Made by a program: the position numbers and the translations under genes. This document shows, piece by piece, positions 6,852 through 15,337 of a stretch of DNA of 64,000 nucleotides. Under the pieces are notes generated by a model. That model did not search any database. It worked only from the letters and a program-made list of their open reading frames with translations, and was not told the origin of the DNA. The DNA comes from Collinsella sp. (GTDB taxonomy: Bacteria > Actinomycetota > Coriobacteriia > Coriobacteriales > Coriobacteriaceae): the NCBI GenBank assembly GCA_019425045.1, contig JAHYYI010000003.1, forward strand, positions 62,001 to 126,000, given 5' to 3'. Position 1 is the stretch's first letter. Each line of letters starts with the position of its first letter.

Positions 6852-9629
6852 ATGGCACAGGAATTCACTTTTACCGTTAACGGCGTCAATCGCACGACGA
6901 CCCAAAACAAACCGCTGCTGCGCTACCTGCGCGACGACCTGCATATCCATTCCGCCAAGGACGGCTGCTCCGAAGGTGCTTGCGGCACCTGCACCATCCA
7001 TGTGGACGGTGCGGCCGTCAAGGCGTGCGTGCTGACTACCGCTCTTGCCGCCGGCCGCAACATCGTGACCGTTGAGGGCCTGCCCGAGGACGTGCGCGAG
7101 GCCTTTGTGTACGCCTTTGGCGCCGTGGGCGCCGTGCAGTGCGGTTTTTGCATTCCCGGTATGGTCATGGCGGGTGCAGCGCTCATCGCCGAGGACCCCG
7201 AGCCCACCGAGGAGCAGATCAAGTACGCCATCCGTGGCAACGTCTGCCGCTGCACCGGCTACAAGAAGATCATCGAGGGTATTTCGCTGGCAGCTGCGGT
7301 GCTCCGCGGCGAAAAGCAGATCGACGAGGACTTGGAGCGCGGCGACGACTACGGTGTGGGCAAGCGTGCCTTCCGTATCGACGTGCGCAAGAAGGTACTC
7401 GGCGAGGGCAAGTACCCCGACGACATCGACGAGCTCGATCAGCCGGGTCTGACCTATGCCAGCGCCGTGCGCTCCAAGTATCCGCGCGCCCGTGTGCTCT
7501 CCATCGATACCTCCAAGGCCGAGGCCCTGCCCGGTGTGGTGGGCATCCTGCGCGCTGAGGACGTGCCGGTCAACCAGGTCGGCCACCTTATCCAGGATTG
7601 GGACGTCATGATCGCGGCGGGCGATATCACCCGCTGCGTGGGCGATGCCATCGTGCTGGTGGTTGCCGAGGACGAGGCGACGCTCGAGAAGGCCAAGAAG
7701 CTCGTAAAGATTGATTACGAGCCGCTGGAGCCCGTGCGCAACATTGTCGAGGCCAGGGCTGCCGACGCCCCGCGCCTGCACGACAGTTTCTTTGCCTTTG
7801 GCAACACGGTGGAGCTCAAGGACAACGTGTGCCAGAGCCGTCACGTGACGCGCGGCGACGCCGCCAAGGCGCTGGCGGAGAGCGCGTTCACCGTGACGCA
7901 GCGCTTTACCACGCCCTTTACCGAGCATGCCTTCTTGGAGCCCGAGTGCGCCGTTGCCTTCCCGTACAAGAACGGCGTCAAGGTGCAGTCGACCGACCAG
8001 GGTGCCTACGACACGCGCAAAGAGTGTGCCCACATGTTTGGCTGGGACAACGAGCCCGAGCGCGTGGTCGTCGAGACCATGCTCGTGGGCGGCGGCTTTG
8101 GCGGTAAGGAGGACGTTTCGATCCAGCACCTGGCCGCGCTTGCTGCCTATAAGCTCCAGCGTCCTGTGAAGTGCAAGCTCACGCGTGCCGAGTCGCTCGC
8201 GTTCCATCCCAAGCGTCATGCCATGGACGGCACCTTTACACTGGGCTGCGATGCCGAAGGCAACTTTACCGGCCTGGATTGCGAGATCAACTTTGATACC
8301 GGCGCCTACGCTTCGCTGTGCGGCCCGGTGCTCGAGCGTGCCTGCACGCATGCCGTCGGTCCCTACAAGTACCAGAACACCGACATCCGCGGCTTCGGCT
8401 ACTACACTAACAACCCGCCTGCCGGCGCGTACCGTGGCTTTGGCGTTTGCCAGTCCGAGTTTGCGCTCGAGAGCCTGATCGACCTGCTGGCCGAGAAGGT
8501 CGGTTTGGATCCGTGGGAGATTCGCTACCGCAACGCCATCGAGCCGGGCGAGGTTCTGCCCAACGGCCAGATTGCCGACTGCTCCACGGCGCTTAAGGAG
8601 ACGCTGCTCGAGGTCAAGGATGCCTACTACGCGCATCCCGGACACGCTGGCATTGCCTGCGCCATGAAGAACGCCGGCGTGGGCGTGGGTCTGCCCGATG
8701 CCGGCCGCTGCAAGATTCGCGTCGAGGATGGCCGCGCCGTGGTCTATGCCGCCACGTCCGACATCGGCCAGGGCTGCAACACGGTCTTTTTGCAGGACGT
8801 TGCCGAGGCCTGCGGTCTGCCGCTTCGCTGCATTGCCAACGGCGAGTGCTCCACCGAGAACGCTCCCGATTCCGGCACCACGTCTGGTTCGCGTCAGACG
8901 GTCGTGACCGGAGAGGCCGTGCGCGGTGCCGCCTTCCTGCTGCGCGACGCCATGGTTGGCATCGAGGCCGGCAAGCCTGCGCCCGCCGCTCCGGTGAGCG
9001 CGCATGGCGACGGCGTCAAGATCGAGTACGACGACGGTCGCGCCTACCAGCTGCGCACACAGGAACTCGTCGCCGGCCAGGGTATGCATCCTCAGGACCC
9101 TGCGGCCACCATCAAGGCGCTCGAGGGATGCGAGTTTGGCTACGTGTATCTGGAGCCGACCGACAAGCTGGGCGCCGATGTTCCCAACCCCAAGAGCCAC
9201 ATCTGCTACGGTTTTGCCACACATGTGGTCATTCTGGATGATGACGGCCGCGTGAGCGAGGTCTATGCCGCACACGATTCCGGCAAGGTTGTCAATCCCA
9301 TCTCCATCCAGGGTCAGATCGAAGGCGGCGTGCTCATGGGTATGGGCTATGCGCTTACCGAGGATTGGCCGCTCAAGGACTGCGTACCCCAGGCAAGGTA
9401 CGGCACGCTCGGGCTGTTCCGTGCGCCCGAGATTCCGGATATCCACGCCATCTACGTGGAGAAGGACGAGCTGCTGCCCGTGGCATATGGTGGCAAGGGC
9501 ATCGGCGAGATTGCAACGATCCCCACGGCGCCCGCCGTGCAGAACGCCTATCGCGCATTCGACGGCAAGCTGCGTCCGGATCTGCCCATGGTGGATACGC
9601 CGTACAGCCGCGCTCGTCACCGCGGGTAG
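6852..9629 (+). CDS. xdhD: Molybdenum hydroxylase with fused 2Fe-2S domain (XdhD-type)
   Basis: Xanthine-dehydrogenase-family enzyme, 925 aa. Residues about 1-160 form the two 2Fe-2S domains (CSEGACGTCTIHVDG, then CGFCIPG and CRCTGY). Residues about 175-925 are the molybdopterin-binding part, with VGGGFGGKED, GAYRGFGV and the C-terminal GKGIGEIATIP segment that carries the catalytic Glu. The fusion matches E. coli XdhD rather than three-subunit XDH. No FAD subunit gene (YgfM/XdhB) is present in the window, so YgfK and the polyferredoxin probably supply or accept electrons. YqeB, YqeC, MocA and XdhC homologues in the locus suggest a selenium-dependent cofactor. Role: purine hydroxylation or dehydroxylation, including urate metabolism. 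Confidence 0.92.
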   Translation: MAQEFTFTVNGVNRTTTQNKPLLRYLRDDLHIHSAKDGCSEGACGTCTIHVDGAAVKACVLTTALAAGRNIVTVEGLPEDVREAFVYAFGAVGAVQCGFCIPGMVMAGAALIAEDPEPTEEQIKYAIRGNVCRCTGYKKIIEGISLAAAVLRGEKQIDEDLERGDDYGVGKRAFRIDVRKKVLGEGKYPDDIDELDQPGLTYASAVRSKYPRARVLSIDTSKAEALPGVVGILRAEDVPVNQVGHLIQDWDVMIAAGDITRCVGDAIVLVVAEDEATLEKAKKLVKIDYEPLEPVRNIVEARAADAPRLHDSFFAFGNTVELKDNVCQSRHVTRGDAAKALAESAFTVTQRFTTPFTEHAFLEPECAVAFPYKNGVKVQSTDQGAYDTRKECAHMFGWDNEPERVVVETMLVGGGFGGKEDVSIQHLAALAAYKLQRPVKCKLTRAESLAFHPKRHAMDGTFTLGCDAEGNFTGLDCEINFDTGAYASLCGPVLERACTHAVGPYKYQNTDIRGFGYYTNNPPAGAYRGFGVCQSEFALESLIDLLAEKVGLDPWEIRYRNAIEPGEVLPNGQIADCSTALKETLLEVKDAYYAHPGHAGIACAMKNAGVGVGLPDAGRCKIRVEDGRAVVYAATSDIGQGCNTVFLQDVAEACGLPLRCIANGECSTENAPDSGTTSGSRQTVVTGEAVRGAAFLLRDAMVGIEAGKPAPAAPVSAHGDGVKIEYDDGRAYQLRTQELVAGQGMHPQDPAATIKALEGCEFGYVYLEPTDKLGADVPNPKSHICYGFATHVVILDDDGRVSEVYAAHDSGKVVNPISIQGQIEGGVLMGMGYALTEDWPLKDCVPQARYGTLGLFRAPEIPDIHAIYVEKDELLPVAYGGKGIGEIATIPTAPAVQNAYRAFDGKLRPDLPMVDTPYSRARHRG

Positions 9630-9697
9630 AGTAGAGCGCGGACGACCATTGCTGACTGCCGTCTGCGCTTGCCATCAACTGTATAAGCTGCGCCTTT

Positions 9698-9729
9698 GGC
9701 CCCAGCTCCATCGTGAGCCGGGGCCTTTT
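9698..9729 (+). terminator. Rho-independent terminator after xdhD
   Basis: GGCCCC plus GCTC (9698-9708) pairs with GAGC plus GGGGCC (9715-9725), followed by TTTT. It closes the ssnA-ygfK-xdhD unit and directly abuts the first palindrome array. Its right arm recurs at the end of the second array near 11820. Confidence 0.75.
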
Positions 9730-9736
9730 GCTTGGA

Positions 9737-10205
9737 GCGGAAAGCGTGTCCCGAAATGAGCGCTCAGAATGGGATTCGTTTTCCGAATCGGCCCTCCAGC
9801 GGAAAGCGTGTCCCGGAATTCGGCTCCAGAGTGGGATGCGTTTTCCGGCTGAAGCCTCAGGCGGAAACGGCGTCCCGGAATTCGGTCTCAGAACGGGATG
9901 AACTTTCCCAACGGGGCCGCATGCGGAAGCTGTGTCCCGGAATCATGCCTCAGAATGGGATGCGTTTTCCGCTGGCCGGTCGTTTGGAAAGCGCATCCCA
10001 GTTTGAGTGTTTATTCCGGGATGCGGTTTCCGCTGAAGGACTCAACCGGAAAGCCTGTCCAGCTCTGAGACGGGATTCCGGGACACGCTTTCCGCCAGGC
10101 CCGCCATCCGGAAAGTGCATCCCGTTTTGAGCGTCCAGGCTAGGACGCACTTTCCGTTGGCGTGGTCGTTGGGAAAACGCGGCCCAGATAGGGGGATGCG
10201 ATCTG
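9737..10205. repeat. Tandem palindromic array 1, 62-bp period
   Basis: Seven clear units and one degenerate unit begin at 9737, 9799, 9861, 9923, 9984, 10046, 10108 and about 10170, so the period is 62 bp (once 61). Each unit is about 49 bp: a left arm like CGGAAAGCGTGTCCCG and a right arm like GGGATGCGTTTTCCG, its imperfect reverse complement, around a variable loop. Units are separated by 12-13 bp of unrelated spacer. Arms diverge between units while pairing is largely kept. 62 is not a multiple of three and no frame gives a credible protein. It is not a CRISPR, because the repeats are far too divergent. Confidence 0.85.
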
Positions 10206-10227
10206 GCGATGCGTGGCCTAGCAGCTC

Positions 10228-11226
10228 CTACAGGTCTACCTCGTTGAGCCATGCCGGCAGAGCGGTCTGCCGGATGCCTGCCGTCTGCAGCTTTTTCGCG
10301 AGCAGTCCTGCCGAGCGGACTTCGCTCATGGTAAAGCGCAGCAGAGGGTGACCGTAGAGCGATAGGTGCGCCTCGCGCTGTCGTTCGGCAACGAGCGCCT
10401 CGGCGGTGGTGCGTCCGGCCAGCATGGTCTGGTCGGTATATTTGATGAGCCCGTCGAGCTCGCCCAGCGTGAGTTCCCGCGCCTGGCGCTCCCAGGCAAA
10501 GTCCGTTCGTATGGGCTTGGCCGAATCGAAGGGGTCCGTCAGCTCGTATTGAAGCCAGTCGGGCGCAAAGCCCGTCTCGATCATGACGGCTCGGGCGACC
10601 GATTCCCCGCCGCTCTCGGCGCGGGCGTCGGCATATCGAAGCGTTGTGAGGGCGGTGCGAATCGCGCGACCATTGCGGGCAGTCGCTCGTTGCTCAACGG
10701 CCTCCATCAGCTGTTCCGGCGCAAGGCCGAGCTTTGAGATCGCCGAATCGGCAATGGGCATGCCGTCGGCAAAACCAGTTTGCAGCAGGCAATCTGTGGC
10801 CGTTTGGATGGGCGGCGTTACCGATACGCCGGCTCTGCGTATTGCTCCGGCCGGCTCAATCTGGTGCCGCTGAATATGTGCGCCCGGACGAGCCGACGGC
10901 TTTGTCGAGCTGCAAACATGCACGACGTTCAGGTGTCGCCACGAGACCTCGAGCCCCAGCAGGCAAGCTGCCGAAAACGAGCAGAACGTCCAATCGGGGT
11001 GGATGATCGCAAGGGCGCGGATAATCTCGCAATGGCGTTGCGCTCGGTTGAGTTCATCCCAGCGCGTTTTTCGCGCAAACAACCCCGGCATGGGCGAGAC
11101 AACCGTGCCGCCGGTGCGCCGAAGGAGCGCTTTTCGGATCGCCGTGCTCGGGGGAATCAGACAGCGCCCCTCTTGTTCGGCTTGAGTGAGCAGTTGGTCG
11201 ATGAGCTGGTCATTGCAATGGGTCAT
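10228..11226 (-). CDS. AbiEi-like winged-helix / endonuclease-fold protein
   Basis: 332 aa, starting at ATG 11226 behind AAAGGAGG. The N-terminal part (about 1-90) resembles AbiEi-type antitoxin/transcription-regulator domains of Actinobacteria. The C-terminal part (about 225-320) has the layout of the DUF559/Vsr-like restriction-endonuclease fold seen in such proteins: Asp-Phe-Ala-Trp, then GELDGLIKY, then a Glu and Arg helix and a final LLRFT strand. No AbiEii-type nucleotidyltransferase toxin lies next to it. It sits alone between the two 62-bp palindrome arrays, which makes it a candidate partner of those repeats. Family assignment is by pattern memory; function is unknown. Confidence 0.6.
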   Translation of the reverse strand: MTHCNDQLIDQLLTQAEQEGRCLIPPSTAIRKALLRRTGGTVVSPMPGLFARKTRWDELNRAQRHCEIIRALAIIHPDWTFCSFSAACLLGLEVSWRHLNVVHVCSSTKPSARPGAHIQRHQIEPAGAIRRAGVSVTPPIQTATDCLLQTGFADGMPIADSAISKLGLAPEQLMEAVEQRATARNGRAIRTALTTLRYADARAESGGESVARAVMIETGFAPDWLQYELTDPFDSAKPIRTDFAWERQARELTLGELDGLIKYTDQTMLAGRTTAEALVAERQREAHLSLYGHPLLRFTMSEVRSAGLLAKKLQTAGIRQTALPAWLNEVDL

Positions 11227-11520
11227 GAGCTACCGCCTCCTTTTTGGTAGCAAAAACGTATCAGCTGGAACTTGCCGCTCAGCTGACCAAAAGCTGACCA
11301 AAATCTAACCATGCAGGTAGATGACCTGCTTTTGGCGACATATTTCTTGTTTGAATCGGTGGGCGGTAATCGGCGACCGTGAACGGTGGCTGGATATGAA
11401 GTCTTGGTAAGTTTCGGGACGTGTACTTTTTGAAAAAGAGCATTCTATCTGCTGTTTTGTGTTTCTGGATCGCATATTTGAAGGCATGTGATAAGGGCGG
11501 CGGACTGTCGCCTTGTATCT

Positions 11521-11846
11521 GCGGAAACTGTGACCCGGAATTGCCACTCGGAATGGGACGCGCTTTCCGGATCGCCCTTCAAGCGGAAACTACATCCCAG
11601 ATTTCGGCTCCAAACCGGGATGCGCTTTCCCGGCGGCGTCTCTGGCGGAAATTGCACCCCGGAATGAGCGCTCAGAGTGGAACATGCTTTCCTAACGAAG
11701 CCGCATGCGGAAACTACGTCCCGGATTCGATGCTCAGGACGGGATGCCGTTTCCGATAGAGGCATGGGGTGGAAAGCCTCCCATTTCTAATGTTCAAGAA
11801 ATGGGAGGCAGCTCATCGCGAGTCGGGGCCTTTTGTTTGGAGCGGA
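11521..11846. repeat. Tandem palindromic array 2, 62-bp period, with boundary motif
   Basis: Five units begin at 11521, 11583, 11645, 11707 and 11769, exactly 62 bp apart and in the same orientation as array 1. The fifth unit has replaced its core with a perfect 13-bp stem, GCCTCCCATTTCT (11776-11788) and AGAAATGGGAGGC (11797-11809). A 27-nt segment at 11820-11846 matches 9715-9741 at 25 of 27 positions (core GGGGCCTTTTG then TTGGAGCGGA), and a last partial unit follows from 11842. The interval 11227-11520 before the array shows no other feature. Confidence 0.82.
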
Positions 11847-11914
11847 GGCAGCATCCCGGAATTCGGGCAATCCGGTGGTCAGGGGTTGAGCGAGCGTCGC
11901 GCTAAGGATGCCAA

Positions 11915-12029
11915 GCGTAAAACCTTCAATGAACATAGCGTAAAAACTACATCCGCAACGGCGTAAAAACTACATTGGAAGTAGCGTAAAATCCGCATTG
12001 AGAATGGCGTAATTTCGTATATCGCATGA
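11915..12029. repeat. 23-bp direct tandem repeat
   Basis: Four full units begin with GCGTAAAA at 11915, 11938, 11961 and 11984, exactly 23 bp apart, with a fifth partial unit at 12007. The best conserved core is GCGTAAAAACTACATTG. Two helical turns per unit would put each copy on a similar DNA face. The array ends where the truncated ATPase remnant begins. Its origin is unknown; an iteron-like protein-binding site and a recombination relic are both possible. Confidence 0.75.
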
Positions 12030-12680
12030 TCGCCCGAGCTTGCACACGGCCTTTTGCGAGCTCTTGCCCTGAACGAGAGCCAGGCTGTCACGTACAAGAC
12101 GCTCATAAAGGACGCCTCGTACGGTGAGGCGGGCCCCGACGAGAGGACCATCGCTGCGTACCTGGATCTCTTCAACAGGCTCAAGCTGACCGAGGACCCG
12201 TGTGGATGGGAGCCGCCCATGCGCTCGAAGGCCCGCGTTCGCGTGCGCCCCAAGCGCTACTTCTGCGACCCGTCACTTGCGGCGGCGTTGCTGGGGGCTA
12301 CCCCTGAGCGGCTGCTTGGCGATATGCAAACGCTGGGGATGCTCTTTGAGAACCTCGTTCTGCGCGACGTGCGCGTGTTCCTTTCCACCTACGGCGGTGT
12401 CGACAACAGTGTCCATTATTTCCGAGATGAGAAGGGCCTTGAGGTCGATCCGGTCGTTGAGCACGACGGGCGCTGGGGAGCCATCGAGGTCAAGCTGAGC
12501 GATGCGAAGGCAGACGATGGAGCGAGAAATCTCAAGGCGCTGGAGAGGAAAGTGCTCTCCAACCCTGCCGCCCAGAATGCCGCACCGGCGTTTTTGGCGG
12601 TTGTGGTTGGAAAGGGGAGCATTGCCTACACACGCGACGACGGCGTGGCGGTGATCCCCGTGGCGGCACTTGGGGCGTAG
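12030..12680 (+). pseudogene. 5'-truncated DUF4143-type AAA ATPase (C-terminal part)
   Basis: The frame opens after a TGA at 12027 and runs to 12680 (a TTG at 12054 is the first possible start). It encodes about 215 residues of the C-terminal part of the large DUF4143 ATP-binding protein family: an ARN-like helix region, then ERLLGDMQTLGMLFENLVLRDV, and a PD-(D/E)XK-like core with EVDPVVEHDGRWGAIEVKL. The N-terminal P-loop half (normally about 200 residues) is missing and replaced by the 23-bp repeats. There is no ribosome binding site. It is probably a relic. Confidence 0.7.
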
Positions 12681-13141
12681 TGGTCTTGCAGGCGTGCCGT
12701 GCTTCCTTTACCGAAAATCCATTTGGTAAACCAGATGCTCGCGGATAGAATGAAGTCGACGGCAGCCCAAGTAGTGAAGAGCTGGGCAGCGCCGTTGCTT
12801 GGTCAAGAGGTCAGTGTCTTAATGGCAGCGACTTGTTATGCTTCGAACGCTGCTTGAGTGCCTCGGAAAGCCCAACAAACGCTGTGAAAAGCGAGGCCAA
12901 AGCAACCAAGAGCTCTGTGAGCTCTGATGGGCCCGGGATGACCGCTGATTCAAGTCACCGGGCCTCAATTTTTATCACATGCATTTGAATAGAGCGGGCG
13001 GGATCCCTTGGGTCCGTCTGTGTGGCGCGTGCCTGGTGCATGGCATTGCACCCCGCTTTTGTGTCCGCACGGGCGCCTATCCTTACGGCAATGTAGCCGC
13101 TTATGTAACCAAGCGGCAGGCAACGGAGAAAGGCCCTAACC
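12681..13141. other. Intergenic stretch with a terminator-like hairpin
   Basis: No complete gene is seen. A hairpin with arms GGCCCGG (12930-12936) and CCGGGCC (12958-12964) is followed by AATTTTT and may end transcription from the left. On the minus strand, 12951 down to 12811, a short frame ending at TGA encodes a hydrophobic then Lys/Arg-rich tail (LLVALASLFTAFVGLSEAL...), but it has no start codon and is probably a remnant or chance. Confidence 0.45.
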
Positions 13142-13876
13142 GTGCCAGCTAAAAAGACGCCGTGCATCTTGGCTATCGATACGACGAACTTTGCGCGCCA
13201 GATCGTGCTGGACTTTGAGTTTGCGCCGGTGCCAAAGCAGCGCCAGCGCCGTGGACTGCACAATGAGATCATCGAGGTCGGCGCTGTCAAGCTCGATTAC
13301 CACGGCAACGTTATGGGCGAGTTCTCGCAGTTTGTGCAGACGGAGTTTACCGAAGGCGTTGCGTTTCCCGTCCGCGAGCTTACGGGGATATCGGCCGTGG
13401 ACACCGCGATGGCCGATCCGCTCTATGTGGTGATCAAAAGGCTCAACGATTGGATCGGTCGCTACTCCGCTCAGGTGGTTTGCTGGAGCGGGACGGACCG
13501 TCGACAGCTTTTGACCGAGTGCCAGGCAAAGCGCATCGACCTTGCCGCATTTCCTACGGACTGGGCCGACCTGCAGGCGTTTTACACTTCGATTATGGAC
13601 GTGGGCAGCCACGGGCGCGTCTCGTTGGGCGACGCGGCAACGGGGTTTGGCATCGAGTTCGACGAGTCGACGGGTCACGCCCACAGTGCCCTAGCCGATG
13701 CGCGCGTGACCGCCAAGCTGCTCAAGCAGATGATGGAGGGGGACTACCGCGTGAGCCCGCGCGCCCAGGAGATCCGCCAGCGGTGGGGGATGGGCGAGCG
13801 AGCGGAGACACGCCTTTCCAGCAAGTGCCCCGAGCTGAGCGATCTGTTGCTGAAGTTGAAGGCGGAGGGGAGATAG
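13142..13876 (+). CDS. DEDDh-type 3'-5' exonuclease (DnaQ-like)
   Basis: 244 aa with the three exonuclease motifs: Exo I in LDFEFAP (DxE), Exo II around WSGTDRRQL, and Exo III in HAHSALADA (HxxxxxD). The start is GTG 13142 with a GGAG upstream. The size and short C-terminal extension fit stand-alone DnaQ-fold exonucleases rather than the DNA polymerase III epsilon subunit. It probably degrades single-stranded DNA or RNA 3' ends. It is not clearly in an operon; a minus-strand gene converges 44 bp downstream. Confidence 0.85.
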   Translation: MPAKKTPCILAIDTTNFARQIVLDFEFAPVPKQRQRRGLHNEIIEVGAVKLDYHGNVMGEFSQFVQTEFTEGVAFPVRELTGISAVDTAMADPLYVVIKRLNDWIGRYSAQVVCWSGTDRRQLLTECQAKRIDLAAFPTDWADLQAFYTSIMDVGSHGRVSLGDAATGFGIEFDESTGHAHSALADARVTAKLLKQMMEGDYRVSPRAQEIRQRWGMGERAETRLSSKCPELSDLLLKLKAEGR

Positions 13877-13919
13877 GCGGCGTTGGCCGTCTGCATGGCG
13901 CGTGGCCTGTCGCGTATCG

Positions 13920-15155
13920 CTACTCTTCCTGCCGCTTGGCAGGCAGGATGTAGACGTTCTCGGCGTCCACGGCGATCTGCGTGGGGCGGTTGTAGAGGGT
14001 GTCTACTTCCATTACGCTCTGCTTGAACGGTGCGACGTCAGGCGTCTTTGCCCGATGGAGCTTTTCGAGGAGTTTCTCGGATTGCCTGTCGTTGAACCTG
14101 CCGATGTCCTCTCCTGCACCCTCGAGTGCCTCGTCGATGAGCGTATGTTCGCCCACGGGGGTCTTTGCGATGGCGTGACCGAGCAATTTGCCCGCGGACG
14201 CGATGCCGCCCAGCAGTGCCGCATCGACGGTGTCGGCAGTTCCCGCCTCGAGGGCGTCGTAACACTCGGTGTAGAGCTCGCGATACGCAATCGAATCGGC
14301 CTCGATCTTCGCGGTGGCGTCCGCGAGCTTTGCGGGCTCGAAGTTCTGGGCGAGCATGGGTTCGAGGAACAGTGAGAACGCGTGGATGTAGGTGGCGAGC
14401 TGGCAGTCTTTGAGGTAGTCGAGCACCTTGTCGAGGCGTCTGCCCAAGCCGTCTCGCACCTCGATGAACCCTTTCTTTTTCAGATCCGCTTGCGCCTGCG
14501 AGCGGAAGAGTTCCATGTCCTGCGCGGACGACTGTTTGATGTCGAGCACCTTCATATGGGCGTTTGCCATGTAGGTGGCGTTGCCGTAGTTGAGGCCGTA
14601 ACCGTTGAGGATGTCTGCGAGCGTCTTGAGGTTGCCACGCATGTTGGCCTTGTCGCGCTGACGCATGTACTCGAACATCTCGTCGACGGACTCCTGGATG
14701 GAGTCGAGCTTTTGGTTTATCTGCGCGATTGCGGCTGCCATGAACAACGACGTCGGGTCGTAAGGCACTTGAGTGACGCTCGTGGCGATGTCGCCCTCGA
14801 CTACGTGGAAGCGCGCCTGTCCAAAGCCCTTGACTGCGTCGCGGTAGCCCCCTGTGAGACCGCTGCCGTCCTTGAACGAGTTGAGTTTCGACGGATCGAG
14901 CGGGTTGCCAAATTTGTCAGTCGCCTGGAGCAACGTGGGTACGCTCACCGTGTTAGTGACGGTGCGAAACATCGAGGGGAGCGAGGCGAACGCCACGCCG
15001 AGCTGGGGAATTCGCTCGAGCGGCAGCTTGATGGCGCCGGAGATGTCCGCCCGCTCCTGGGTGAGCGCGAGGTGGATTTTGGTCGATGCGAGCTGTTTTG
15101 CCACGAGTTCCTCTCGGCCGCCGTCCGTTGAGGGTTTGATCTCGTTGTCTGCCAT
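13920..15155 (-). CDS. Unidentified cytosolic protein
   Basis: 411 aa, starting at ATG 15155 behind AAGGAG; the longer frame to 15245 has no ribosome binding site. I do not recognise the family. The protein is soluble, with no signal or membrane segment, and largely helical, with a middle Gln/Met/Lys-rich helical region (INQKLDSIQESVDEMFEYMR, about 165-185) that could be a coiled coil, followed by long helices. The N-terminal part is rich in Ser/Thr and hydrophobic residues. Helical proteins of this layout occur in accessory and defence regions, but nothing here fixes a function. Confidence 0.7.
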   Translation of the reverse strand: MADNEIKPSTDGGREELVAKQLASTKIHLALTQERADISGAIKLPLERIPQLGVAFASLPSMFRTVTNTVSVPTLLQATDKFGNPLDPSKLNSFKDGSGLTGGYRDAVKGFGQARFHVVEGDIATSVTQVPYDPTSLFMAAAIAQINQKLDSIQESVDEMFEYMRQRDKANMRGNLKTLADILNGYGLNYGNATYMANAHMKVLDIKQSSAQDMELFRSQAQADLKKKGFIEVRDGLGRRLDKVLDYLKDCQLATYIHAFSLFLEPMLAQNFEPAKLADATAKIEADSIAYRELYTECYDALEAGTADTVDAALLGGIASAGKLLGHAIAKTPVGEHTLIDEALEGAGEDIGRFNDRQSEKLLEKLHRAKTPDVAPFKQSVMEVDTLYNRPTQIAVDAENVYILPAKRQEE

Positions 15156-15337
15156 AGCGTGCTCCTTGTTTGCGTTGATCGCCGTGGGCATTATCTCATT
15201 GCTAGGTGGCTTGCCAGAGCGGGGTAGAGACCGAGCGTCTGGCAAAACTCGTTAACTGATTGCATTTCAGCGGATTGGGTTGATTGCAAGAGAAGGACGG
15301 CTATCCATCTGCCCTTCCCAGTTGAGTTCGCTTTGAG

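Noticed and set aside
6324..9620. Minus-strand frame opposite the polyferredoxin and xdhD
   Set aside because: Composition is His/Gly/Ala/Val-rich antisense sequence; xdhD motifs are unambiguous.
9732..10130. Open frame through array 1
   Set aside because: The 62-bp period is not a multiple of three, and the reading has no family or ribosome binding site; it reflects stop-poor repeat sequence.
9737..10205. CRISPR array
   Set aside because: Repeats are strongly divergent and spacers only 12-13 bp; no cas genes. CRISPR repeats are near-identical with longer spacers.
12811..12951. Small hydrophobic minus-strand gene
   Set aside because: Protein-like (TM then basic tail) but without any start codon and overlapping a terminator-like hairpin; at most a remnant.
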